64,000 nucleotides of DNA, taken from NCBI GenBank assembly GCA_965215215.1, contig OZ244043.1, forward strand, positions 3,162,001-3,226,000, given 5' to 3'. The position numbers were made by a program, and so were the translations under genes. Below, piece after piece: positions 45,878 to 54,085 of the stretch. Numbering within the stretch: position 1 is the first letter of the stretch; each line of letters begins with the position of its first letter. This stretch comes from CALDTK01 sp965215215 (GTDB taxonomy: Bacteria; Bacteroidota; Bacteroidia; Chitinophagales; Saprospiraceae). Under the pieces are notes generated by a model. It ran no database searches. It worked only from the letters and a program-made list of their open reading frames with translations, and was not told where the DNA came from.

Positions 45878-46267
45878 CTAAACGTCAATGTATTCCGTAG
45901 TGGGGGCATCGCCCCACAGACTTTCTAAGTCGTAAAAATCCCGGGAGTCGCGATCGAAGACGTGCACCACGGTATCGAAGAAGTCGATGCATATCCAAGC
46001 CGCCGACTGTACGCCTTCTACGTGGTTGGCGCGTTCGCCCCCTTCCGAGCGCGCGCGCCGACGTACGTTCTCGGCGATGGCGCGTACCTGAATCTTCGAC
46101 TCCCCCTCACAGAGGATGAATGTGTCGGTAGGCGCATCCGTAACCCCGCGCAGGTCGATGCTCACAATCCGTTTGCCTTTAATATCCTGAATTGAATCTA
46201 CGATCAGCTCGTTGAACGTATTATTCCTCGACAGTGGGGAAACGGCTTCTTGGCTACGCAAATGCAA
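45878..46267 (-). CDS. rsfS: Ribosome silencing factor RsfS
   Basis: About 129 residues. RsfS binds ribosomal protein L14 and blocks subunit joining in stationary phase. Marks: VDSIQDIKGKRIVSIDLRG, TDTFILCEGESKIQVRAIAE, and the C-terminal GVQSAAWICIDFFDTVVHVF with RDFYDLESLWGDAP. The start is uncertain: the frame has no ATG before the domain, so a TTG at 46267 or 46261 is the best available. It shares its intergenic region with the divergent birA gene, and its first codon adjoins birA's promoter element. Confidence 0.9.
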   Translation of the reverse strand: MHLRSQEAVSPLSRNNTFNELIVDSIQDIKGKRIVSIDLRGVTDAPTDTFILCEGESKIQVRAIAENVRRRARSEGGERANHVEGVQSAAWICIDFFDTVVHVFDRDSRDFYDLESLWGDAPTTEYIDV

Positions 46268-46275
46268 TAGTTTTG
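46268..46275 (+). promoter_or_regulatory. -7 promoter element of birA
   Basis: TAGTTTTG followed by TGGGT, identical over 13 bases to the ahcY promoter core. It lies 22 bases before the birA GTG and directly before the rsfS start on the other strand. Confidence 0.55.
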
Positions 46276-46297
46276 TGGGTGGGAATCAAGAACGAGC

Positions 46298-47119
46298 GTG
46301 GAAAGGTATCAACTCAGTAACGAACCTGACTGGACGAAGGTTGGCGCGCACCTCGACCAGGTCGATTCCACGAACGCGGAGCTGTGGCGGCGCATCCGGG
46401 AAGCCCAACGCTCGGGTGCGGTTTTGCCGGAAGGCAGCTCCGTTCGAGCCGATTTCCAGACGGCGGGGCGGGGGCGTTTCGAGCGGGGGTGGGAGGGGGC
46501 GGCGGGGGAGAACCTGACGGTTAGTTTCTACCTCCGGCCCGAATTTCTCTCCGTCCCCAAGCTCTTCGCGCTCTCGCAAACCGTGGCCCTCGCGGTGCAG
46601 CGCGTGGTGGAGCGTTACGCCGGCGGGGCGGATTGTAAATTGAAGTGGCCGAACGATATTATAGTGGGCCAGCGCAAAGCGGCCGGGATACTCATCGAAA
46701 ACAACATTCTCGCGGGCCGGGTGGTGGGCGCCGTGATCGGCGTGGGCATCAACGTCAACCAAGCGAGCTTCACCCACGCGCCGAGCGTGACTAGCCTCTC
46801 CTTGTTGGCCGGCGAGCAGCTCTCGGTGGCCGGGGTATTTGTAAGTCTCGCGACCGAACTGCACGTTCGGTACGAGGCCCTCCGGTCGCTCGTCGGCCGC
46901 GCCGATCTCCACCCCCTGCAGCGGGCTTACCACCAGGAGCTCTTCGGGCTGGGGGAGTGGTTACGCTTTCGCGAACTCCCCACCGGGGGTTCCTTCGCCG
47001 CGCGCGTGCTCGCCGTGCGTGCTGACGGTCAGCTAGTTCTGGAACGCAGTGACGGTACGCGGAGCTTCGGGATGGACGAAATCCGCTACGAGGGACCCCT
47101 GCGCAGGGTCGAGACCTGA
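46298..47119 (+). CDS. birA: Biotin-[acetyl-CoA carboxylase] ligase
   Basis: A 273-residue biotin protein ligase that adenylates biotin and transfers it to the carboxyl carrier protein. Marks: HLDQVDSTNAELW, TAGRGRFERGWEGAAGENL, and KLKWPNDIIVGQRKAAGILI (biotin and ATP site), and VVGAVIGVGINVNQ. There is no N-terminal helix-turn-helix, so it is not expected to repress biotin genes. The start is a GTG at 46298. Divergent from rsfS-ftsH, an arrangement common in Bacteroidota. A weak hairpin (47158-47176) follows the gene. Confidence 0.93.
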   Translation: MERYQLSNEPDWTKVGAHLDQVDSTNAELWRRIREAQRSGAVLPEGSSVRADFQTAGRGRFERGWEGAAGENLTVSFYLRPEFLSVPKLFALSQTVALAVQRVVERYAGGADCKLKWPNDIIVGQRKAAGILIENNILAGRVVGAVIGVGINVNQASFTHAPSVTSLSLLAGEQLSVAGVFVSLATELHVRYEALRSLVGRADLHPLQRAYHQELFGLGEWLRFRELPTGGSFAARVLAVRADGQLVLERSDGTRSFGMDEIRYEGPLRRVET

Positions 47120-47308
47120 CGACGACCCAACCGGAATCTTTGCAACGCGACTGGCTTAGTGTGCGTATAACACACTCATACACCGATGTACACACATACA
47201 ATTTCTTCGTAGGCCGAGCTTGAATATATCTCTCCAACGCGTTTATTATTGCCCCAGCTGATCCAGGTCACGTACCTCGATTCCCGGAGTGGTCACCTTT
47301 GTGATATA

Positions 47309-47492
47309 GAGATTAAGCTTTCGCTTAACTCGCTCGAAATCAGCCTAAAAACACCTTAATCATCCAGGTTCCCTGGTGCACGACCCGTGCTCCACCGCGC
47401 CTCCTTGTGCCCCGGGCTAGCCCCGGCGCATCGTAAGATTCACTTCTGGGAATCGGAAGTCTTGGTCCGTATGGATCAGGGCTTCTTTTTTT
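47309..47492 (+). ncRNA. Candidate structured RNA or cinA leader
   Basis: The 400 bases between birA and cinA hold no convincing gene. Read on the plus strand, four hairpins follow one another: 47309-47331 (TTAAGC/GCTTAA core), 47374-47394 (8 bp, one mismatch), 47408-47430 (8 bp, one mismatch) and a 13-bp terminator at 47456-47485 followed by seven T. Because the terminator is 337 bases past birA and 28 bases before cinA, it must end some other transcript: a small RNA, or an attenuated cinA leader. A 6S-type RNA is possible but I cannot match its known consensus. Start is an estimate. Confidence 0.45.
47456..47492 (+). terminator. Strong Rho-independent terminator upstream of cinA
   Basis: 13-bp stem (47456-47468 with 47473-47485, three G-U pairs), GTAT loop, then T x 7 (47486-47492). 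Confidence 0.85.
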
Positions 47493-47520
47493 GGGCTTAA
47501 CCCACGCAGCTTTGCAGGCT

Positions 47521-48786
47521 ATGCGCGCTGCCCTGCTCACCGTCGGCGATGAGTTACTCATCGGTCAAGTCCTCGATACCAACGCGCGCTGGATCGCTCA
47601 GTACCTCAACGAGCACGGGCTCGCGCTCGTGCAAAAGTCGACGGTCGGAGATCGTTTCCCCGACATCGAGCGTGGGCTAAGGCAAGCCGACGACTCCGGC
47701 GCGGAGGTAATCTTGCTAACCGGTGGCCTCGGTCCCACCGCCGACGACCTCACCGCCGAGGCCCTAGCGCGACACGTCGGCGAGGACTACGTCTTCAATC
47801 CGGACACCTACGAGCGCATTCGATACCTCTTCGAAGAGGTCATCAAAAGGCCGCTCAAGGCATCGCACCGGGCACAGGCCTTTAATCCGCGAGGATCTAC
47901 CACCCTCGAGAATAAACAGGGCACGGCACCCGGCCTCTGGCACGAGCGGGGCGGCCGGATCTACGTAGCCATGCCCGGCGTACCGCGTGAGATGCGGTAC
48001 CTCATGGAGCACGAGGTGGTGCCGAAGCTGCTCGCGCGCTTCCCTCCGGCTCCGCGTCGCCAGCTGACGCTCCACACGTCCGGCTGGGGCGAGACCCAAA
48101 TCGAGGAGGCGATCCAAGAGCTCGTGAGTAGCCTGCCGGGCAACCTCAGCGTGGCCTACCTCCCGGGACTGGGTACCGTGAGGGTCCGTTTGAGCGCCGA
48201 AGGCGCAGCAGTCCCCGAGCTCGACGCGTCCCTGCGGGAGTACGCCGAGTGGCTCGAACGGTTACTGCCCGCGGGCTTGGTGTTCGGACGCGGTGAGACG
48301 AGCTTGGTGCAGACCGTTCACGCGCGCTTACGCGAAAACGGCCTGCGCCTCGCTACGGCCGAGAGCTGCACCGGCGGACAGGTCGGGCACCTCGTGACGC
48401 AACTACCCGGCGCGAGCGCGGTGTACACCGGGGGAGTCATCGCGTACGACAACGGCGTGAAGGAGCGACAACTTCACGTCGCTCCCGAGACCCTCGCCGC
48501 GCACGGCGCCGTTAGCGAACCCGCGGTCGTCGAGATGGTAGCCGGCGTCCTGGATCTGCTCGGTGCAGACGTGGCGATCGCCACCACCGGCGTCGCGGGT
48601 CCCGGGGGCGGCACGCCCACTAAGCCGGTGGGTACCGTATGGATTGCGGCCGGAGACCGCGAGCGGGTGGTGACGCGCCTACTCTCGCTCGGGCGCGACC
48701 GCGAGACCAATATCGCCTACAGCGCGAACGCCGCACTCGACCTACTGCGCCGCTTTCTGTTCGGCTTCGAGCCGGGAGCGCGTTAG
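47521..48786 (+). CDS. cinA: CinA family protein (nicotinamide mononucleotide amidase / pyrophosphatase type)
   Basis: A 421-residue CinA. The N-terminal MoaB/MogA-like domain has LLTVGDELLIGQVLDTNARW and LLTGGLGPTADDLT; the C-terminal PncC-like amidase domain has RLATAESCTGGQVGHLVTQLPGAS and TGVAGPGGGTPTKPVGTVW. In other bacteria these domains act in NAD metabolism: pyrophosphatase and NMN deamidase activities. In Streptococcus the gene is competence-inducible, which is a noteworthy link here given the repeated words. The ATG at 47521 gives MRAALLTVGDE. A CAGCTTTG element ends 6 bases before it. Confidence 0.93.
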   Translation: MRAALLTVGDELLIGQVLDTNARWIAQYLNEHGLALVQKSTVGDRFPDIERGLRQADDSGAEVILLTGGLGPTADDLTAEALARHVGEDYVFNPDTYERIRYLFEEVIKRPLKASHRAQAFNPRGSTTLENKQGTAPGLWHERGGRIYVAMPGVPREMRYLMEHEVVPKLLARFPPAPRRQLTLHTSGWGETQIEEAIQELVSSLPGNLSVAYLPGLGTVRVRLSAEGAAVPELDASLREYAEWLERLLPAGLVFGRGETSLVQTVHARLRENGLRLATAESCTGGQVGHLVTQLPGASAVYTGGVIAYDNGVKERQLHVAPETLAAHGAVSEPAVVEMVAGVLDLLGADVAIATTGVAGPGGGTPTKPVGTVWIAAGDRERVVTRLLSLGRDRETNIAYSANAALDLLRRFLFGFEPGAR

Positions 48787-48801
48787 TCGTTCGCAAAGGT
48801 C

Positions 48802-48809
48802 TAGTTTTG
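48802..48809 (+). promoter_or_regulatory. -7 promoter element of the E2 gene
   Basis: TAGTTTTG, 29 bases before the ATG at 48839, in the gap after cinA. Confidence 0.5.
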
Positions 48810-48838
48810 GGCACCCCAACCAGACCAAAACCAAACAC

Positions 48839-50254
48839 ATGGCCGCTGTAGAATTGATCATGCCGAAGATGGGCGAGAGCATCATCGAAGCCACGATCCT
48901 GAGCTGGAACAAGCAGGTCGGCGACAGCGTGGAGGCCGACGATACCATCCTCGAGATCGCCACCGACAAGGTAGATAGCGAGGTCCCGGCCCCGGTAGCC
49001 GGCGTACTCACCGAGGTGCGTTTCGCCGTAGACGACGTCGTGCCCGTCGGCGAGGTCATCGCCGTGATCGACACCGCCGGCGACGGGGGAGCCGCGAGCG
49101 AACCCGCGGGCCGTACGAACGCAAGCCCCGCGGCGAACGGCGAGGCGGCGAACGGCGAGACCGCCGAGTTCGAGCAGGACGCCGAAACGCCGCGGGTCGA
49201 GGTACTGCAATCCCTGACCGCGCCGCTGCTCGCGCCCTCCGCTACCGGCTCGGCGGCGGAGGACCCCGTCCGCCGCATCGGGGGGGACGGTCGTTTTTAC
49301 TCCCCGCTCGTACGCCGGATCGCCGAGCAGGAAGGGATCTCGCAGTCGGAGCTCGACGCGCTGCCCGGCAGCGGGCACGACGGGCGCGTCAACAAGCAGG
49401 ACGTGCTCAACTACCTCACCGTGCGGCAGTCCGGGGGGGCGGCGTCCGCGCGGCCCGCCGCCCGCGGGGCAGCCGCCGCGCCGAGCGCGCCCGCCCCGTC
49501 CAACGCCCCCGTCGCGCCCGGCGACGCGGGCCGCTCCGTCGGCGCGGACGTCGAAGTGGTCGAAATGGACCGGATGCGCCGCATGATCGCCGATCACATG
49601 GTTTCGTCGGTGCAGACGAGTCCGCACGTAACCAGCTTCGTCGAAGCCGACGTAACGAACATGGCGCGCTGGCGGGAGCGCAACAAGGCGGCCTTCGCCG
49701 CTCGCTACGGCGAGAAGATTACGTTCACGCCGATCTTCATGGAGGCCGTCGTCAAGGCGATCTCCGATTTCCCGCAGATAAACGCCTCGGTAGACGGCAA
49801 CAGAATCCTCGTCAAGCGGAGGGTGAACGTGGGCATGGCCGCCGCCCTGCCGAGCGGTAACCTGATCGTGCCGGTCGTGCACGACGCTAATCTGCTCTCC
49901 CTGGTCGGACTGGCTAAGGCCGTCAACGATCTCGCCGGTCGGGCGCGCCAGAATAAATTAAAACCCGACGAAGTACAGGGGGGCACCTTTACCCTCACCA
50001 ATGTCGGTACCTTTGGAAACGTAATGGGGACGCCCATCATCAACCAGCCCCAGGTAGCCATACTGGCTACCGGGGCCATCCGCAAGCGGCCCGCGGTACT
50101 CGAGACTCCGGATGGCGACGTTATTGCTATCCGGCAGATGATGTTCCTTTCACTCTCTTACGACCACCGCGTCGTAGACGGCTTCCTCGGCGGTAGCTTC
50201 CTGCGCCGGGTGGGCGACTACCTGGAGGCTTTCGACCCGAACCGCAGCGTTTGA
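48839..50254 (+). CDS. 2-oxoacid dehydrogenase E2 (dihydrolipoamide acyltransferase)
   Basis: A 471-residue E2. The lipoyl domain has the lipoylated lysine (EIATDKVDSEVPAP, K44). An alanine/proline-rich link follows, then the peripheral subunit-binding domain (SPLVRRIAEQEGISQSELDA), a second link, and the catalytic domain with LSLSYDHRVVDGFLGGSF. The E2 core carries acyl groups between E1 and Lpd; lpd is encoded at 57.4-58.8 kb, but no E1 is in the window. Whether the complex uses pyruvate, 2-oxoglutarate or branched 2-oxoacids cannot be told. The stop overlaps the next gene's TTG. Confidence 0.93.
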   Translation: MAAVELIMPKMGESIIEATILSWNKQVGDSVEADDTILEIATDKVDSEVPAPVAGVLTEVRFAVDDVVPVGEVIAVIDTAGDGGAASEPAGRTNASPAANGEAANGETAEFEQDAETPRVEVLQSLTAPLLAPSATGSAAEDPVRRIGGDGRFYSPLVRRIAEQEGISQSELDALPGSGHDGRVNKQDVLNYLTVRQSGGAASARPAARGAAAAPSAPAPSNAPVAPGDAGRSVGADVEVVEMDRMRRMIADHMVSSVQTSPHVTSFVEADVTNMARWRERNKAAFAARYGEKITFTPIFMEAVVKAISDFPQINASVDGNRILVKRRVNVGMAAALPSGNLIVPVVHDANLLSLVGLAKAVNDLAGRARQNKLKPDEVQGGTFTLTNVGTFGNVMGTPIINQPQVAILATGAIRKRPAVLETPDGDVIAIRQMMFLSLSYDHRVVDGFLGGSFLRRVGDYLEAFDPNRSV

Positions 50255-52503
50255 CACCCGTGACCGACTTCTCCGTACTCTGCCTTCGCGCCTGCCAACT
50301 CGCGGGCGCACTGTCGTTGCTGTGGTGCTCGCTGCCCACGGAGGCCGCCGCGCAGGGCAACATACGTGTGTTCAAGCGTAACGGGATCGACTACTTCGAG
50401 CAGCGCAGCTACGTCAATGCGGCCGAGGCGCTGGCCACCTACCGGGGTTACAAGCCCAACGACCAGGACGTCTGGTACCCCCTCGCCGTAAGCTACTACG
50501 AGCTCAACGAGCTCCCGGAAGCACGTAAGCTCTTCGAGGGCCTACTCCGGGCGGGTGGCAAGGTGCCCGAAAACACCTACCTCTACCTCGGGCGTATCGA
50601 CCATCACGAGGGTAAGTTCGCCGAGGCCGCCGAGCGGTACAAGGCCTACCTCGGGGAGGTCGAAAACGAAAGCGACCTCGCCCCCTCGGTGATCGACGAC
50701 CTCAGGCGGGTCGGTTACGCCTCCAAATTGCTACCGAACTCCGGTAAGATGGCCGCTTACGCGGAAAACTTGGGGGCGGGTGTCAACGGACCGGGCGACG
50801 ATTTTCACCCGCTACTCTCCCCCAACTACTCGGACCGGATGTACTTCGCCACCGTCCGCGAGGGCGTAACCGGAGGCCTGCGCGATGCGCGGGATCGGGG
50901 TAACCCCGGACTCGGCTCCGATATGTACTCCGCGCAGATCACCAACGGACGTTGGAGTACGCCCGAGCCCCTGAGCTACGTGCTCAACACGGCGGTCAAC
51001 GAGGTCGCGCTCGATTTCGCCGGGGGCGGGAAGGTGCTCATGTTTTGGCGGGGCAACAGCCTCTACAGCGGCGACATCCACGTGGATACCTTCCGGGCGC
51101 AGCGTCAGGCGCGTCAGCTCTTCAGCCCGGTTTGGAACGCCTCGCCCGTACGCACCGATCGGGGCGATACCGACCCTACCTTCTTTAACGACTCCACGAT
51201 CGTGTACAGCAGTCCGCGCGAAGACGGCGAGGGGGGCTACGACATCTACGTCACCACCCGCATCGGAGGCGATTGGCGCTTGCCGCAAAACTTGGGTCCG
51301 CAGATCAACACCGCCTACGACGAGCGGAGCCCCTACCTCGCCGCCGACGGCCGTACCCTCTACTTTTCGAGCAATCGGGCCGACCGGTCCATCGGGGGCT
51401 ACGACGTGTTCCGCGTGCAGTTCGACGACCGCACCGGTACCTGGGGCGAACCGGAGAACGCCGGAACGGCGATCAACTCGGCGGGCGACGAACTCAACTT
51501 TCGACTCGCCAAAAACGGAATCGAGGGGTATTACGACTCCACGGTGCGGACCACCAGCCTCGGTGGCCGCGACATTTACGTAGCCTACTTCAAGGAGCGT
51601 TTGATCGAGCAGGACGAGCCGAGCTCCCCGCTCACGTTCGTCGACGTGCTCGACCTCCGGCGTTCCGCGGTGGCAAACGGGGGCCTGCCGGGCTCGGACA
51701 GCGCGGGCGCGGTGGGTATCGAACGCATCCCGGTGTCCCTCGAGACCACCCCCCTGCTCTACGGCTCGGACGACAACGTGCTCACCTCGGCAAACCTCGA
51801 ACGCGTTCGGCCCGTGATCCAATTCCTCGAGAAGTACCCGGAGAGCAGGGTGGTGATCACTGCCCACACCGATGATTCGGACCCCGAACGCTTCCGCGCC
51901 TACTTCGGCATCAAGCGCGCCGAACGCTTCGCGGCCTACCTCGCCCAACGCGGTATCGCCGCCGAACGCATCAGCCTCGTGAGCGTGGGGTCGTTGTATC
52001 CGATCGCGAACAACAGTCAGGGCGGCAATCCGAGCGAGCAGGGTCAGCGACTCAATCGACGCATCGAGCTGCACGTCGTGCCGGGGGAGAGGTACCGGCT
52101 TACCGAACGTTTCGCCGACGCCAAGGTGCCCGACTTCCTGAAGGCAAACGCCTACCAACGCTACCGAGCCCAGCAGGACGGGGTCTGGTTCCGTATCGAG
52201 CTGGCCACGCTACCGCAGATGTTCGACAACGACGCCTGGATGCGCGTGCCCGTCCCGAGCATCCAAGCGAGCGGGGTAAGCGGGCCGTACCGCTACGCGG
52301 CCGGTGCATTCGGCACCTACCGGTCAGCGACGCAGATGGCCGATGAGCTGCTCGAAAACGGCTTCCCGAACGCCGAGGTCGTCGCCTACCTCGACGGAGT
52401 ACGCCTCACCAGCGACGAGGTGCTTAGGTTTGCACCCTTGTACCCTGAGCTAACCGCCTACCGAGAGCGCGAGCTGAGCGACGAACCACCTGCCAGTGAA
52501 TAA
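50251..52503 (+). CDS. PorE-like envelope protein: TPR, PD40 propeller, OmpA and SPOR-like domain
   Basis: A 750-residue protein. A signal-like segment (LAGALSLLWCSLPTEAAAQ) is followed by TPR-like helices (residues 40-150: DVWYPLAVSYYELNELPEAR), then PD40/WD40-type beta-propeller blades (SPYLAADGRTLYFSSNRADR, GGYDVFRVQFDD), then an OmpA-like peptidoglycan-binding domain (VVITAHTDDSDPERF, GIKRAERFAAYLAQRGI), and a C-terminal SPOR-like stretch (YRYAAGAFGTYRSATQMADE). TPR-propeller-OmpA order matches PorE-type type IX components; the SPOR-like end and lack of a clear lipobox are departures. Start TTG 50251 (TTGA overlap with E2) or GTG 50260. Confidence 0.82.
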   Translation: MTPVTDFSVLCLRACQLAGALSLLWCSLPTEAAAQGNIRVFKRNGIDYFEQRSYVNAAEALATYRGYKPNDQDVWYPLAVSYYELNELPEARKLFEGLLRAGGKVPENTYLYLGRIDHHEGKFAEAAERYKAYLGEVENESDLAPSVIDDLRRVGYASKLLPNSGKMAAYAENLGAGVNGPGDDFHPLLSPNYSDRMYFATVREGVTGGLRDARDRGNPGLGSDMYSAQITNGRWSTPEPLSYVLNTAVNEVALDFAGGGKVLMFWRGNSLYSGDIHVDTFRAQRQARQLFSPVWNASPVRTDRGDTDPTFFNDSTIVYSSPREDGEGGYDIYVTTRIGGDWRLPQNLGPQINTAYDERSPYLAADGRTLYFSSNRADRSIGGYDVFRVQFDDRTGTWGEPENAGTAINSAGDELNFRLAKNGIEGYYDSTVRTTSLGGRDIYVAYFKERLIEQDEPSSPLTFVDVLDLRRSAVANGGLPGSDSAGAVGIERIPVSLETTPLLYGSDDNVLTSANLERVRPVIQFLEKYPESRVVITAHTDDSDPERFRAYFGIKRAERFAAYLAQRGIAAERISLVSVGSLYPIANNSQGGNPSEQGQRLNRRIELHVVPGERYRLTERFADAKVPDFLKANAYQRYRAQQDGVWFRIELATLPQMFDNDAWMRVPVPSIQASGVSGPYRYAAGAFGTYRSATQMADELLENGFPNAEVVAYLDGVRLTSDEVLRFAPLYPELTAYRERELSDEPPASE

Positions 52504-53107
52504 CCCCGAATCGACCGCCCGGCGCCAGGCGTACTCCTCCACTCAGACCCCCTCCATGGGCCCATTCGCATTCCTACGGGAGAGCCTCCGCAACCTGCGC
52601 ACCGTCGGCACCGTAACCCGCTCCTCGCCCGCGCTCTGCCGTGGCGCCATCGACCGGGTCGACTTCAACGCGGCCCGCCGCATCGTGGAGTTCGGCGCGG
52701 GCGACGGGGTGATCACCGAACACATCCTCGCCGCGATGCATCCCGAGGCCGCGCTACTCGCCTTCGAGGTAAGTCCGGCCTTCTGCGACCAACTGCGCGC
52801 CATCGGTGACCCGCGGCTCATCGTAATCCAAGACTCCGCCGAGCACCTACCCCGGTACCTCGCCGAGCACGGCATGACCGATTTGGACGCCGTAATCAGC
52901 GCCATTCCGTTTGTGACGCTCCCGAAATCACTCGCCTACGAAATCGTCGGAGTGAGCAGGGATGCGCTGCGCCGGGGTGCCCCATTTTGCCAGGTCCACT
53001 ACAGCCTCGTGATGCGTAAGGTGTACAACGAGATCTTCGGCAACGTGAGCACCGATTTCGTAGCGCTCAACGTACCGCCGGCGTTCGTGCTTACCTCCTA
53101 CAAGTAG
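52496..53107 (+). CDS. SAM-dependent methyltransferase (phospholipid N-methyltransferase-like)
   Basis: A protein of up to 203 residues with a Rossmann SAM site (RIVEFGAGDGVITEHILAAM). The fold and the segment FLRESLRNLRTVGTVTRSSPAL resemble COG3963 phospholipid N-methyltransferases and rRNA dimethylases; a lipid methyltransferase is more likely, but the substrate is not visible. The GTG at 52496 overlaps the preceding gene by 8 bases; the ATG at 52556 (MGPFAFLRES) matches relatives' usual start and is equally possible. Convergent with the GHMP kinase gene. Confidence 0.72.
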   Translation: MNNPESTARRQAYSSTQTPSMGPFAFLRESLRNLRTVGTVTRSSPALCRGAIDRVDFNAARRIVEFGAGDGVITEHILAAMHPEAALLAFEVSPAFCDQLRAIGDPRLIVIQDSAEHLPRYLAEHGMTDLDAVISAIPFVTLPKSLAYEIVGVSRDALRRGAPFCQVHYSLVMRKVYNEIFGNVSTDFVALNVPPAFVLTSYK

Positions 53108-53121
53108 GCGTCAGACACGCT

Positions 53122-53997
53122 TTAGATCCACCGAAGGTTCGCGTTCTCCAGTGCCACGCGGCGAGGTGCGTAGCCGAGGTAAAATCCCCCGGCCCCGGCC
53201 CCGCACAGTTTGAGGTAGGCCAGATCCTCGGCCAGCCAACGCCCCCACAGTCGGCGCGTCGAGGTTGGGATCAACTCCGCGGGTAGGTAGTTCAACTGAA
53301 GCTCGGAGAGTCGTTTGATGTTTTGCGGGAGCGACCCGAAGCTGGCCGTCCGGATGCCCTCGACAATTCGCTCGACCGCGGCGTGCATCGGGGCGAGCGC
53401 TTCGGTTCTCCAGGTAGGATCCGCCGCGCTCTCGCGAAAACTCCGGATCGCCAACTCGCCCCGACGAGCCTGTCCCGAGTCGAGTAGAAACCAGCCCGAG
53501 TCGACGTGCGGGTAGGGTAGCGGCGAGTCGGTGGCGCCCAGGTCGATGCCGCCACCCGGTTCGATGACTACGCCTCGATTCAAGAAGCTCGTAAGCGGAT
53601 CGAGCCCGGAGCTCGAACCGTGGAAGAAGTTTTCCAGCGACGCAAGCGCGGTGCGGAGGCCCCCCAGAGCGCGTCGGGGCTCTTCGAACGTCCATCTCCG
53701 CCGAGCGTAACGCCCGTAAACGAGCGCGCACAGGGCACCGCTCGAGCCGAGGCCGTAGCCGACGGGTATGTTCGATTCGATCCGCAATCGGTCCGCCTCG
53801 CTCGCCAGCCGATCCAAATCGAGCTGCTCCACCAAGCCGGGCTCCCGCCGCATGTGTTCGAGCCACGTCCCGAAGTCGAGCCCCCCGGGCGCGGTGGTCC
53901 CCGGGGAGGAACGGGAGAGTTCGGCTCGGTAGCCCCGCAGCGGCACGGCGTAAGCCGATCCACCCTGCAGCACGGTGTGCTCCCCGAAGAGGAGCAA
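53122..53997 (-). CDS. GHMP-family kinase (mevalonate kinase-like)
   Basis: About 291 residues from the first usable start, a TTG at 53997. GHMP motifs: NIPVGYGLGSSGALCALVYG (motif 2, ATP) and LKLCGAGAGGFYLGYAP (motif 3), with the N-terminal LLLFGEHTVLQGGSAYAVP typical of mevalonate kinase. In Bacteroidota such enzymes feed the mevalonate or a sugar-phosphate pathway. The protein N-terminus is odd: the frame continues upstream as T-V-P-A-K, which normally belongs to the family, but no ATG, GTG or TTG precedes it before an in-frame stop. A copy of word B lies at 53320-53333. Confidence 0.78.
   Translation of the reverse strand: MLLFGEHTVLQGGSAYAVPLRGYRAELSRSSPGTTAPGGLDFGTWLEHMRREPGLVEQLDLDRLASEADRLRIESNIPVGYGLGSSGALCALVYGRYARRRWTFEEPRRALGGLRTALASLENFFHGSSSGLDPLTSFLNRGVVIEPGGGIDLGATDSPLPYPHVDSGWFLLDSGQARRGELAIRSFRESAADPTWRTEALAPMHAAVERIVEGIRTASFGSLPQNIKRLSELQLNYLPAELIPTSTRRLWGRWLAEDLAYLKLCGAGAGGFYLGYAPRRVALENANLRWI
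53320..53333 (-). repeat. Repeated word B, exact copy
   Basis: Minus-strand CGCTCCCGCAAAAC, read as S-L-P-Q-N in the GHMP kinase gene. Confidence 0.7.
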
Positions 53998-54085
53998 CTT
54001 TGCCGGAACGGTGGCGGTAGTGGCGTCGATGGACCTTAATTTGGCGACAAGCTAAGCGCTCCTCCAAGCCAGTCCTATTCCTACC

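Noticed and set aside
47120..47520. tRNA or other known RNA in this gap
   Set aside because: I found no cloverleaf or T-loop pattern; SRP, RNase P and tmRNA landmarks are also absent.
47340..47561. 73-codon minus-strand frame between birA and cinA
   Set aside because: Basic, feature-poor product, overlaps the plus-strand terminator and the cinA start.
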